Assembly (NCBI GenBank): GCA_905160935.1
Contig: CAJHZI010000695.1
Span: 165,001-229,000, forward strand
Length of the DNA: 64,000 nt
Source of the DNA: Enchytraeus crypticus
Lineage: Eukaryota > Annelida > Clitellata > Enchytraeida > Enchytraeidae
Reading direction: 5' to 3'
Numbering within the stretch: the stretch's first letter is position 1; each line of letters begins with the position of its first letter. The notes below the pieces were generated by a model. That model was not told where the DNA came from. It saw nothing but the letters and a program-made list of their open reading frames with translations, and did no database searches. Of this stretch, positions 33,035 to 43,359 are shown piece after piece. A program made the position numbers and the translations under genes.

Positions 33035-33165
33035 AACAACAACAGAATTAGAGTGCTACTGTCGTTCATGACAACACTGAGCACTGTGGTACCAAATTCA
33101 AACCGATGAGCAGAGTGTGGGGTTCAAAACGGTGCAAGCCAAAATCGGGGGTTTCATTCTGAAGA
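33035..33165 (-). mobile_element. LINE-1-type 3' end, old copy
   Basis: ACAACAGAATTAGAGTGCTA, TGACAACACTGAGCACTG, GATGAGCAGAGTGTGGGGTT, ACGGTGCAAGCCAAAATC. Clearly related to 5885-6095 but more diverged. Confidence 0.65.
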
Positions 33166-33227
33166 AGGGTAGCCTACTAGCGGAATGGAGGTTTACGTGT
33201 TGGTCTTAGTTCTTACATAGAGTAGGA

Positions 33228-33355
33228 TATAGAGCGACACATCGAGTGGGGCATAGAGAGGAACATCGAGTAGGACATAGAGCGAGACATCTAGTGGGAC
33301 ATAGAGAGGAACATAGAGTAGGATATGAAGCGAGACATCGAATAGGACATAGAGA
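33228..33355. repeat. GACATAGAG-type minisatellite, unit about 35 bp
   Basis: Alternating GGACATAGAGAGGAACATCG and AGTAGGACATAGAGCGAGAC. Confidence 0.85.
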
Positions 33356-33954
33356 GGAACTTCCCAGTGCTGATAAGAAGTACAAAGATAAAGTCAAAGC
33401 AAAGAGCACATCTGATAGGACAACACGTCATGGGGTTTTTCTGCAAGATGAGTGATGGTGCAGGTGTTTATCCCACCACGACGATGTTGATGACAACATC
33501 GCACAGATAAATCATCCAAAAATTAGATGAAAGATTGGGTTCAACGTCCGCTCATATTGGAACCCCACAGGTGATAACAGAATAACCAGGTCTGAGAATT
33601 GCTACCAGTTAGATGTTTCTCGTGTTGTGTTCGGCAGTTACAGAATATACTAACCGTGAATGAACCTATCGTAAGAGACGACTAAGCAGAGAAATGAAAC
33701 ACCAAAGAGAGAGACAGAGACAGAGAGAGAGAGAGAGAGGAGAGAGAGAGGAGAGAGAGAGAGAGGACTGGTAATATGGACAATTGATTATAAAATTCTA
33801 ATGTTTTAAACATGATGTACATAAACGCAATAGATATCTTCATAGAAACTCATTCATTATAATTTGTGTTTAGTGTTCAATTATTATTAAAATTTAATCA
33901 TCTCGGTCTGTCTGTCTGTCTGTCTATATCATTATAGATATCTTAAATATTATA

Positions 33955-33996
33955 CATGTATATATATATATATATATAAATATAGATATATATATT

Positions 33997-34050
<54 letters not shown>
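33955..34050. repeat. (TA)n microsatellite
   Basis: TA runs on either side of a short TATAAATATAGA spacer. Confidence 0.96.
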
Positions 34051-34053
<3 letters not shown>

Positions 34054-34054
34054 A

Positions 34055-34218
34055 GATACTCGTGGGTTCGAATCCCAGCCGCGCTGATCTGAGAGTAAAG
34101 CTCGAACATTCACTGGACTGGTTATACGAAAAATGGTCTAAATTGCCTAACGGTTTAAACATGTGGTATTAAAAGTGATAGATATCAACACAGTTGATCA
34201 TTTCACTATAATGCGTCT
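34055..34218 (+). mobile_element. SINE-A, 5'-truncated
   Basis: Starts inside the head at ACTCGTGGGTTCGAATCCCA directly after the TA run. It runs through the body to ACTATAATGCGTCTTTACTT and abuts the LINE. Confidence 0.82.
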
Positions 34219-34478
34219 TTACTTTATAGGTTTCAACATGTGAATGTTGCTACTCATATTGACAATCATACACTTGATGTTGTTATTACACCAAGTCTCT
34301 CTGCTATTGATTTTTAAGTGGTACTATTTTATCTCACTCGCCGTCTAACCATTTTCCTGTTGAATTCACTTATAATCGTGTTAAGCCAGATACTATTCAA
34401 AATTCAGCTACTTTTTCATTTAGGTGTGTAAATAACGTTGATCTTGATCTCTTTTGTTCTGATCTTGAAAACTCGACT
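34219..34478 (+). pseudogene. LINE endonuclease C-terminal remnant
   Basis: Frame with HVNVATHIDNHTLDVVITPS, then a break; the continuation (FPVEFTYNRV) is in another frame. Corresponds to the last strands of an APE-type endonuclease. Confidence 0.75.
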
Positions 34479-35306
34479 TTGATCAAGTCTCCTTCTAATG
34501 ATCTTGATGAATTAGTAAAACAGTATAACACTACTCTTTCATCTCTACTTGATACGCATGCACCTCTAACTACCAAGAAGCTTAAGAAATCTAACCCTTG
34601 GTACACCTCTGATCTGAGAAAGCTAAAGGCTGCATGCTGTAGAGCTGAAAGAAAGTGGCGTCATACCCATGCCGATTTTTGGAAAACTGTTTCTAATTTG
34701 CAACACAAGATTTATCGTACTGCTATTGCTAATGCTAAGAAAGAGTACTACTCCTCTTTGGTCAGTAAGGCTGTGACTGTTAAGAGATTATGGAAAACTG
34801 TTAATGATCTTTTACATAGATCTATTTCTCCTGCTCTTCCTTCTACTCCTGTTGAGTCATTTCCTGAACAATTTTCCAGTTACTTTAGTGATAAGATAAG
34901 CAATCTTAGAGCATCTATCTCTCCAGCTCCTAACACTACTCCTCATACTCCAGTACAGACTCATTCCAAGGATGAGCTTTCTAATTTCACTCCAGTTACA
35001 ATTGAAGAGATTACTAAATTAGTTTTAGACTCTCCAGCCAAACATTGTGACTTGGACCCTATCCCAACCTCTCTTTTAAAGAAGTGTATTCACATACTTG
35101 CTCCTGTATTAACATTGATTGTTAATCTCTTTCTCTCTACTGGCATATTTCCTTGCGCTTTTAAGCTTGCGGTTATTACTGCATTGCTTAAAAAGCCCAT
35201 ACTGGATAAGGAATCATTGTCGAATTACAGGCCTATATCTAATCTGTCATACATATCTAAACTCACTGAAAGAATTCTTCAGGGGCTTTCTACTCATCTC
35301 TCTTAA
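34479..35306 (+). pseudogene. LINE ORF2 spacer and RT fingers, fragment 1
   Basis: 275 codons: THAPLTTKKLKKSNPWYT, then RKWRHTHADFW, the pre-RT helix region, then LLKKCIHILAPVLTLIVNLF and LSNYRPISNLSYISKLTERI (RT motif region). Ends at an in-frame TAA where related elements continue. Confidence 0.88.
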
Positions 35307-35371
35307 AATGATCTATTTAATATGCATCAAGCTGCTTATACTAAGCATCGTTCAACTGAAACGGTGCTTCT

Positions 35372-36334
35372 GTGTGCAATTCCATTGTTAATGCCATGTG
35401 CACGCAACGCTTAACTGGATTATGTATGCTTGATCTTTCGGCCGCTTTTGATACCATTGATCACAATATTCTTCTGGAACGTCTTTCTTCCTGGTTCGGT
35501 ATTCGTGTAATTGTTCTTGATTGGTTTTCCTCCTATCTTACGGATCGTTCTTTTAGTGTGAAAGTGATAGAGTACATCTCTTCACCTTCCCACTTAAAGC
35601 ATGGTGTGCCTCAAGGCTCCGTTCTTGGTCCTATCCTCTTCAACCTATATACAACACCCTTGAGCTCACTGATCTCTTCTCATTCCATTAATCATGAACT
35701 ATATGCTGATGACACTCAAATGTACATTTGTTTCACCCCTAACTCCTACTCTGATGCTGAAACCCTCCTGCAACAAAGTTTTCAGTCTATATCCTCTTGG
35801 ATGTCTTCTAATTTTTTGGCACTTAATACATCTAAGACTGAATTCTTGTTGGTTGGGACACCTCAACAGCTTCTGAAGCTGAATGGGAAAACTCCTTCGT
35901 TATCGTCGGATATTACAATAACACCTGTTTCTTCTGTGAGAAATCTCGGTGTCATCCTTGATAAACACCTAACCTTCCACGAACACATAACTAAAACTTC
36001 ACAAGCATGTTTCTTTCACATCCGAGATCTTAGCCGAATACGTCCATATTTGTCACGTGAGGCAGCTGCTACAATTGGTGCTGCCATTGTGCAATCGAAA
36101 TTGGACTACTGCAATTCCCTGTTCTTAAATCTCCCTGGCTGTGAGATTGATCGGTTGCAGTTTGTTCAGAATTCTCTTGTGCGAGCAATTTTTTGTAGTT
36201 CCAGGTACTCACATGTTACGCTCATTTTAAAGTCTTTGCACTGGCTAAAGATTAAAGAGCGAAACATTTACAAAACAGCTTCGTTTACCTATAAGTCCAT
36301 CACCATCCTGGACAAACTTGTATGTCTCACATGA
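35372..36334 (+). pseudogene. LINE reverse transcriptase palm, fragment 2
   Basis: About 320 codons with LDLSAAFDTIDHNILLERL, GVPQGSVLGPILFNLYT and YADDTQMY, then the thumb and LGVILDKHLTFHEHI. Both catalytic Asp of YADD are kept. The frame ends at a shift near 36320. Confidence 0.92.
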
Positions 36335-36639
36335 TTAAAGTGATGCAGCCTGCTGTTACTCGGTCTTCTAAATTAATTACTCTTGTTAGACCTAGCTTAC
36401 CTTCGCGCTCTAAGCTATCTAATCGTTCTTTCCAGCATGCTGCACCGCAGATCTGGAATTCTCTTTCATCTAATCTTCGGAAATCTTCATTTGAAGCACA
36501 TCGGCCTTTGCTTTCCTATGATCAGTTCTATAGGCAGTTGAAGACCTATCTTTTCATCTTTCCATATTTATTTTTCCATCTCTCTTTTCCATCCAGTGTC
36601 CATGAGCAGCGACCTGCGCCTAAACCTCCTTTTCTTTAA
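36322..36639 (+). pseudogene. LINE ORF2 C-terminus, fragment 3
   Basis: Continues in a new frame: RSKLSNRSFQHAAPQIWNSL and YRQLKTYLF, typical of the end of CR1/L2-like ORF2. Stop at 36637-36639. Confidence 0.85.
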
Positions 36640-36785
36640 TTCCCTTCACTATGGACTGATTATCTGGATTTTGGAATTTGCACCGTTTTGGACCTTCTTT
36701 TTGCTCGCCGGCTTGATTTTGTCTCAATAGTGCTCGATGTTGTCATTGATGACAGTAGCACTCTAATTGTTGTTATTATTGTTAT
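36640..36785 (+). other. LINE-1 3' UTR and microsatellite-like tail
   Basis: GGACTGATTATCTGGATTTT, GGAATTTGCACCGTTTTGGA, TTTTTGCTCGCCGGCTTGAT, GATGACAGTAGCACTCTAAT, then TGTTGTTATTATTG. This is the part copied at 5.9, 7.2, 13.0, 33.1, 44.7 and 45.7 kb. Confidence 0.88.
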
Positions 36786-37262
36786 AGATTCATAACTTAC
36801 ACTATCAATGTGAAAGATGGCTCGCTTTGCCTTGTGATCTTCATAACGTCATAACATATTATTTAATTCTTTTATTTACTTTTTCTTTAGCGATATTTCC
36901 ACATTCAAAACAACAAACAGTCGTGAAACCGGAGCGCTTATAAACACATCGCAAACTACAGCAAAACGTTATAACTTGTTAACTCTATAGCGATATCTTC
37001 ATTAGCTTCGAATCACATGATAAACTTTGCTTTAGATTAAATACCTTATGTAAGCAACCTTTAAAGAAAAAGTAAATAAAAATAAATTACAGTCCAATGA
37101 CTATCCATGTTGATATCTAGGCAGCAATCATATATCAACAAGTGATATTTTGTTGAAATCATTCTCGCTTTATTTCTACAACTATTGATTGGCCGGAGCT
37201 TCGCCTCAATGCTACGAAAAAAGATTGTGGTCTGAACATTACCTTATTTCTGTTCTTTGTAA

Positions 37263-37496
37263 AGTAAACACGCATTATAGTGAAGTGATCAACTATGTTG
37301 ATATCTATCACTCTTAATATCACATGTTTAAACCGTTAGGTAATTTAGACCATTTTCAGTGTAACCAGTCCAGTGAATGTCCGAGATTTTACTCTCAGAT
37401 CAGCGCGGCTGGGATTCGAACCCACGAGAGTTCAACTCACCTCAGGAACTGACATTTAAAAGTTGATGACGTTACCACTACGCTATGGAGACATTT
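37263..37496 (-). mobile_element. SINE-A, minus strand, well preserved
   Basis: AAACACGCATTATAGTGAAG, GTTTAAACCGTTAGGTAATT, CAGTCCAGTGAATGTCCGAG, GGGATTCGAACCCACGAGAG, GACGTTACCACTACGCTATG. Confidence 0.86.
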
Positions 37497-37640
<144 letters not shown>

Positions 37641-38155
37641 ATTTTATATTGTATTGGCCTAGTTACCTAATATCTCCACAGAGTGAAGCACAGAAAGTTT
37701 AGTTATCTTTCGATTGATATATTGATTAATTTATAGATTGAGTCCTAATATAATGAACTCTTCTACTTCTAGTGCTGCGTCTAACGGCTGTTCTATGACG
37801 TTTAATCGGATCAACAACTCCAGGAGGAAAATTCAGAAACGTTTCTCAAAATCTCTTTCTCTTTGCGCACTACCTACTGGCAGGTCCAAAATAAATCATA
37901 TAAATGAGCCGTTCAGAATACTCTTATTTCCATCGCGCGAATGAAAATAAATTAATTCTGTCTTCTGAAGAATGAAATGCTAGGTGTTTTGTATTTCTTA
38001 TAATCTGTTCTGAGAGAAACGAATAGACTTAAACCAGGTTTATAAAAAGTATAAAAAAATTATGCACTGCTACAATTTACTATTCTACTGATTAACTGAT
38101 TGATTGTTCTGCCACTGGACTTATGGATTTTTTGACTGATTGATGGTGATTGCAG

Positions 38156-38812
38156 TAACACATAAAATCATGTACTACCAAATCGATCAAATCCCGGCTG
38201 ACTTTTACAGCAAGCTACTAACCTACCACATCAGCATTGCAGTAGTCGAGTTTCTCTTGAAATGGTTTGTGAGAAATTCCGCGTCTGGAAATCCCGGGGA
38301 GGAAATTAACCGATGTCTATATTTAGAATTCATCTCGGCGGTTGCTGGCTACGCCCACATTCTGGGAATCCTCTATATAATAAACCTGATAGGAGCCGGG
38401 CAGTTCATGATCATCATGGTCTTCATATCCATCCTTCCATCCATCGTGTACAGCGATATGGAAGCTGCCTCCAATCCTCTCACCTACTTCTCCGTCAGCT
38501 ACACCAGCCTATGGTGCACACCACTGCTTGGTATTCGGCTGATCGTTCACGTGATAGGCGCCATGGTGGCGCACCTAGTGTTCAGCGCTCTACTAGGCTC
38601 GATGTTGTCATCCTGTATCGACCCAGAGCTGTTCAAGTCTCTGCACTGTGTACCCATACCTCAGAACTCCATCGTTGGCTATGGTTTGGCTCTGGAGTTC
38701 ATTGGAGCCGCCATGGCTGCCTGGGTTAAGTCCTCCTGCATCACGCCGCACATTGATGCATCAGATGCCGTTATTAGAACAGGGCTGACGGTAGCGTCCA
38801 TGGTGATAACAG
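38156..38812 (+). CDS. Aquaporin exon 1 (5' UTR end, TM1-TM5)
   Basis: Acceptor GGTGATTGCAG ends at 38155, so a 5' non-coding exon probably lies upstream. The ATG at 38170 gives MYYQIDQIPADFY. Donor ATAACAG|GTGGGT, phase 1. GC-richer than its flanks. Confidence 0.87.
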
Positions 38813-41800
38813 GTGGGTCTAAACTGTTAAATTAAATCTTCATTAAGTTAATTAAATCTAATTAAATGTAATTAAATATTTTAATGCTTCATTCAATAAA
38901 TTAATAAGATTAATGCTTTAATTTTCAATTTCTTTAATCGAACATTGAGTTAGAATTACTCCTTTAAAAAGTTGGTAAAGGTAATGTTAATGTCAGTTTT
39001 CTCACTCAAAAGCGATGTTAATGACGGGAGAGCACAGGATTTGAACACCGCATATACTGATCCGCGCTTGAATATCTTACCGACACCGCCACTGGCTCCA
39101 TCTATATATAGTATTTAACATAAATTAACATTTTAGTTTCTGATAAAATTATTAAAGTTTTGTGTGTTTGCGTCAAAAAATTCCTCGTGTTTATGTTTAC
39201 TGATGTGATTGTATTTTTAGTTTGCGTGACGGCATGAAACAAATAATACAAATAATAGATTCTTACATTAAAGGCATTATATTTATTATACAACAATAAT
39301 GAAATTAAAGGTGTTACTAATGAAATTTAAATTAAGAAATACAAAACGTATCTACCGAGTTTTTTGACAGCATCAATCAACCTGTATAAAACGATATGCC
39401 TAATTGAATAGTAAGAAATATATATAAATTACTAGAATTGATTTAAGGTGAGTTAATAATGAATTCAGTATTGAGGAATACGTTAATGAATGTGTAACAT
39501 GACCAGATAAACCAATCCAATAATATAACTGCTCACTGGGTCAGGAAGCACAGATGCTAGTTTAATGCCATTTCCTCCTTCCTCTCCATGGTTATTAATA
39601 ATTATTGCCTTTTTGGCGCATCAGTTGCAGCCTGCGCGGATTTAAGAATAACCTTCCATCAACCTGGAATATTTTCCTTCAAAGCTGTCAACACCATCTA
39701 TTGGTATGTCACGTGATCAATCAATCTTGGAGCCGTTAACTCTAACTGTGATGCTTTGATGCCGTTATTTCGATTTAAACAGTTTTTCCATTATTAATTA
39801 ATAAACAAATTTGATAAAAATTCAAAAAGCAAAACAAATATTTGGGCCACTATATCATCCTATCATTTGCAACTTCCCTTGAAGCCCAGTTTCGCTATCT
39901 GATCGGAATAATATTAAACTGTTCGACGTCTTGTTGTTGTTGTTCAGGAGGTCTACAGGTCATCGTGTTATTGTTGTTGTTGCTCAGGAGGTCCACAGGT
40001 CATCGTCTTGTTGTTGTTGTTGTTGTTCAGAAGGTCTGCAGGTCATCGTCTTGTTGTTGTTGCTCAGGAGGTCTACAGGTCATCGTCTTGCTCAACCCAG
40101 TGTTCTCGGTGGGTCAGTTCCTTAGTTGTTCCTCCCAGCACCCTCTTTACAGCCTCGTCGTCTACTGCGCTGCTGCCATCATCGGCTCCATCCTAGGAGC
40201 CACGCTCAGCAGTCTGATGAGCGGCGGCCCCTGCAGCAGCCCCTACTCGGGCTGTCAACCCTGTGCCCCCGATCTCTGCTTTTGCCCGGACGTCGAGCCC
40301 CCCGCTAAGCGCAAGGTCAAGGCGAAGGAATCGAAGGAGAAGGAAGATGAGGAAGATTCTGATTGTATTCCAGATCCCTACTGCTGCCCCAGACCTTGTA
40401 GTCCAGTCAGAGCTCCAGCGTTACCATTTCCCAACAACTGGTTCTCCTGCACAACCCCAAACCCTTGTTGTCCCCCACGCCCCTGTAGCCCACCTAGATG
40501 TCCTCCATACTGCCCTCCTTGTCCTCCTAGACCCGGAAGTCCTATTAGATGCGTGAGGTTCAGCCCATCCACTTGCTGTCCACCACCTCCCTGTCCTCCC
40601 GCCTGCCTCCCTACCTGTCCTCCTCTCTGCCTGCCTCGACCAGGCCTCAGCCCCTTGCGCTGTGCCCCTACCTGCCCTCCTAACCCCGCCTGCTGCCCTC
40701 CTAACCCCGCCTTCTGCCCGAACGTTCGCGCCTGGGTGAAGGAGCGGCTGGTGAACGGCAAGAAGCAGCTCGCCTACGTGTTCGACATACCTCCAGGGGT
40801 GGCCAGAGACGGTCTACGTCTGAGGCACAACGTTAATCTGAACAAAGAGATCAAGGATGAATCAGCTGCAGGGGATCAAGCGAGGTCACTGCTTTCTCAA
40901 GCCGACTCTAAATCAGCCAGTCTAGGCAATTCAGCGAGTCTAGGCAATTCTAAATCAGCCAGTCTGCAAAATTCTAAATCAACGAGTCTAAACAATTCAA
41001 AATCAGCTAGTATGGCCAATTCCAAATCAACGACTCAAACGAATTCTAGATCAGTTGTTACGATCAACAAACCCTCGCAAAGTAAGACCTTGTTCGAGAT
41101 ACCCAAGAGCGGTAACAACCCCTATCAGAGTTTCAAGTCGACGTTCCCTAGTGATCGGCTGGGAGTCAGCCCTAAAGACGCCAACCTCGACAGAAAGGGG
41201 ACTGGGTCTAAGCTTGAGGTCAGGTCCTCTCAGAAAGCTCTGGGCAGTACGACCAACCTTGAGCTACCCATGAATCTGTCCGGGGCCGAGATACCCGTCT
41301 ATAGACTCTCCACCAAAGACACGGCCACAGGTAGGGGTCGTGGTAATGCTGGTAAAGCTAACGTTAACGTCAGTTTCCTACTAGAAAACGATGTCATTGA
41401 CGGGGAAGCCCAGGATTTGAACCCCGCACGTATTGATCGGCGGTCGAGTGTCTTACCGACTTCGCCATTGGCTCCAGCCAATAAAGCTAATGTTAACGTT
41501 AGCTTCCTTTCCGTTAGAAAGCGATGTCAGTGACGGGCGAGCCTAGGATTTGAACCCCGCACATACTAATCCTACCGATTTAATGATTTCTGGTAAATAT
41601 ATAGCAGTAAAATACAGAGAAAGTACGGCTGGTAACGATTAACAAAATTTACTAGCAAAATTTTGAAAATTAATTATTTAGCAATCGTTGATTTTAGTTC
41701 CTTTTTTCAGAAATGTCATGATTATGACGTAGTTTGTTTGGTGTGTGGTATGGATTTATTTGAGGCAAATAAATTAGAAAATCTATCAGCTGAATACACT

Positions 41801-43023
41801 GTATCGTCGTCAGACAATTTAATTCTAAAGTATTCAGTCCTACTAACAAAAGTTGGCCCATATTTAACTTATCCAGTATTTTTAAAACCTGCTGTCGCCC
41901 TTTATTAACTACTTTACTTCCTAGCACGAATGTTGAATTCGATTATGCCAAGGAAGCAATAGAGATTTTGATTAAGTTTTAACAACTTGTAGTCGTTAAA
42001 TTTTTTTAATAAATCATTAACTACTAAATTAATCGTTAATTCGGCAGGCCTGCAAGAAATAGATAGTTTTATTAATATCCACTGTTATACATGTTGTCAT
42101 GTATTTCAGAGCACTTGCTTGCCATGCAGGAGTCTGTGGATTCGAACCCCAGCACGATCAGCTCTAAAGTATTTCAGTCATACCAGTTCTCTGATGTAGG
42201 AAAGGAATTAAAGAAAACTTACTACTGCTGGACAGTTGAAAACTGATTAGCTGAAGCTATGGATGACTGATTGAATGGTTGGTTGATATATTGATCCATT
42301 TATAGATCAATTGATCGCATGGGCAATCGATCAATCGTTCGACCGAGTCACCGATTGATTGGTTGACTTAATGATTGATTAATTAATTGAATAATTGACT
42401 GCTATAGAGCTTGATTGATTGCTTGATTCATTGACTGATTTACTGATTCATTGATTGCTTAATCGAATACTGGATTGTTTTATTGATCGATTGATGGAAT
42501 GGCTGCTTGATTGATTGATTGACTGATTCATTGATTGATTAATCGAGTAATGGATTATTTCATGGACTGATTGATGGATTAATTGATTGGTTGATTGCTT
42601 GTTCGTTTGACTGATTAATTGATTGATTAATCAATTGATTGATTGACTGATCGATCAGGTAGGAAGACGGTCACGAAGATCCCCACGGTGGTGAGCGCTG
42701 ACGGGAGAGCCTCGATCTTCCCCAACGGCCCATCCTTCCTGGAGTCCTCGACGGACCTGGCGGGGGGCCAGTGGGGCAAGAAGACCCGGAGCCAGGGGTC
42801 CCGGGGGTCCAGGGGGTCCCGGGGCAGCAGGGCGTCCAGGAGCAAGAAGGTCCAGCCCAAGTCTTCCCAGTCGTCTTGGGATAAGAAGGAAAGCAACTCA
42901 GAAAGAAAAAACTCGAGACATTCCAGTGTGGGCGGTGGAGGGAGAAGTTCTAGACATTCCACTTCCGCTGGAAGAAAAAACTCGAGACATTCGAGTGGAC
43001 ATCCTGATACTTCGTCTGCTTGA
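38170..43023 (+). CDS. AQP11-like (superaquaporin) channel with long Cys/Pro- and Ser-rich tail
   Basis: Three coding exons join in phase 1 to give 756 aa. Residues 1-260 align with AQP11: YLEFISAVAGYAHILG (TM2), the first pore motif ASNPLTYF (NPL at 102-104 in place of NPA), GIRLIVHVIGAMVAHLV, YGLALEFIGAAMAAWV, the second pore motif LLNPVFSVGQFLSC (NPV at 224-226) and VVYCAAAIIGSILGA (TM6). Cys235 lies nine residues after NPV, the hallmark cysteine of the AQP11/12 subfamily. GG-to-NP spacing equals AQP11, but the usual TGA of loop E is LQVIVLL. Beyond about 262 the tail is unusual for the family: a KRKVKAKESKEKEDEE stretch, some 170 residues of Cys/Pro (CCPPRPCSPPR-type), a diverged NSKSASL repeat, then (GSR)n and RKNSRHSS repeats. 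Family members act in intracellular membranes; a water, glycerol or peroxide substrate is inferred only. Confidence 0.88.
38975..39100 (-). mobile_element. SINE-B in aquaporin intron 1
   Basis: GGTAATGTTAATGTCAGTTT, AATGACGGGAGAGCACAGGA, TTTGAACACCGCATATACTG, ATCTTACCGACACCGCCACT, GGCTCCA. Confidence 0.83.
39548..39680 (-). mobile_element. 5S-SINE body fragment
   Basis: Reverse complement of 17335-17470: CCTTCCTCTCCATGGTTATT, GCGCATCAGTTGCAGCCTGC, GCGGATTTAAGAATAACCTT, CCATCAACCTGG. The 5S-like part is missing, so this copy is 5'-truncated. Confidence 0.8.
39930..40085. repeat. Acceptor-copy array before aquaporin exon 2
   Basis: Four units of 40, 43 and 37 bp spacing, each (TTG)n-CAG|GAGGTCTACAGGTCATCG. 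AGs fall after 39947, 39987, 40030 and 40067; the last is taken as the real acceptor. The first decoy is 120 bp upstream and in frame, so its use would insert 40 residues. Confidence 0.88.
40068..41330 (+). CDS. Aquaporin exon 2 (second pore motif, TM6, Cys/Pro and Ser tail)
   Basis: 1263 nt open in phase 1. The start is chosen by the frame with exon 1 and the AQP11-like GG-to-NP spacing. Residues about 269-437 are dense in C and P (CPPRPGSPIRC type); about 492-544 hold diverged repeats of NSKSASL. Donor GCCACAG|GTAGGG. Confidence 0.85.
41345..41575 (-). mobile_element. Two SINE-B copies in tandem, minus strand
   Basis: The first (41345-41480) and the second, shorter (41481-41575) each read TAACGTTAACGTCAGTTTCC-like, AAGCGATGTCAGTGACGGG-like and GGATTTGAACCCCGCAC. 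They begin only 15 bp after the exon 2 donor. The open frame of exon 2 runs on into them by chance. Confidence 0.86.
42105..42165 (+). mobile_element. tRNA-Gly-like SINE head
   Basis: GAGCACTTGCTTGCCATGCA, GGAGTCTGTGGATTCGAACC, CCAGC. The anticodon-loop region CTTGCCATG fits GCC (Gly), and GGATTCGAACC is a good B box. No proper acceptor stem and a following AT-rich body argue against a functional tRNA. Confidence 0.6.
42240..42658. repeat. (GATT)n degenerate array reaching aquaporin exon 3 acceptor
   Basis: GATTGATT-type repeats for about 400 bp, ending in the acceptor GACTGATCGATCAG itself. Confidence 0.92.
42659..43023 (+). CDS. Aquaporin exon 3 (C-terminal basic/Ser tail)
   Basis: Joins in phase 1 as GRKTVTKIPTVVSADGR. 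Contains four GSR repeats and three RKNSRHSS-like motifs that resemble basophilic kinase sites. TGA at 43021-43023. The antisense ORF is a shadow. Confidence 0.83.
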
Positions 43024-43039
43024 GGATCTCCGCGATCAA

Positions 43040-43350
43040 GCAATGAATCAATGAATGAATGAATCAATCCATCCATCTATCAATCAATCAATCTATCTAT
43101 CAAAAATCAATCAATCAATCCATCAATCTATCAAGCATTCAACCAATCAATCAATCGATCAATCCGTATATCCTTCTATCAATTAATCAATCAATCAATT
43201 AATCCATCCATCTATCAATCGATCCATCCATCCATCTATCAGTTAATCAACCAACCAATCTATCTATCTATCTATCAATTAATTAATCAATCAGTCAATA
43301 TATCAATCAATCAAACAATCAATCAATTAAAAACAATCAAACAAACAAAC
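43040..43350. repeat. (AATC)n degenerate array after aquaporin stop
   Basis: AATCAATC-type repeats, the complementary sense of the (GATT)n array before exon 3. Confidence 0.92.
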
Positions 43351-43359
43351 AATCGATCA

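Larger units (their letters stand above)
34219..36785 (+). mobile_element. CR1/L2-superfamily non-LTR retrotransposon, 5'-truncated and broken (LINE-1 type)
   Basis: A LINE lacking its 5' part and most of the APE endonuclease. It keeps the endonuclease end (HTLDVVITPS), the spacer, and a reverse transcriptase with DLSAAFDTIDH, GVPQGSVLGPILFNLY and the catalytic YADDTQMY. A C-terminal block with HAAPQIWNSL and a 3' UTR ending in GTT/ATT repeats follow. At least one in-frame stop (about 35304) and frame shifts near 34320, 35370 and 36320 break the ORF, so it cannot act by itself. Its 3' end matches six other fragments in the window. Clade is assigned from motif style only. Confidence 0.93.

Noticed and set aside
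34219-36785. Active autonomous retrotransposon
   Set aside because: The 5' end is missing and an in-frame stop and several frame shifts break the ORF.
42105-42165. Functional tRNA-Gly gene
   Set aside because: B box and anticodon region are good, but acceptor and D-arm pairing are not seen and the sequence continues as a SINE-like body.
42627-43076. 149-codon minus-strand ORF opposite aquaporin exon 3
   Set aside because: Shadow of the plus-strand exon, which has phase-matched splice sites and repeats in frame.
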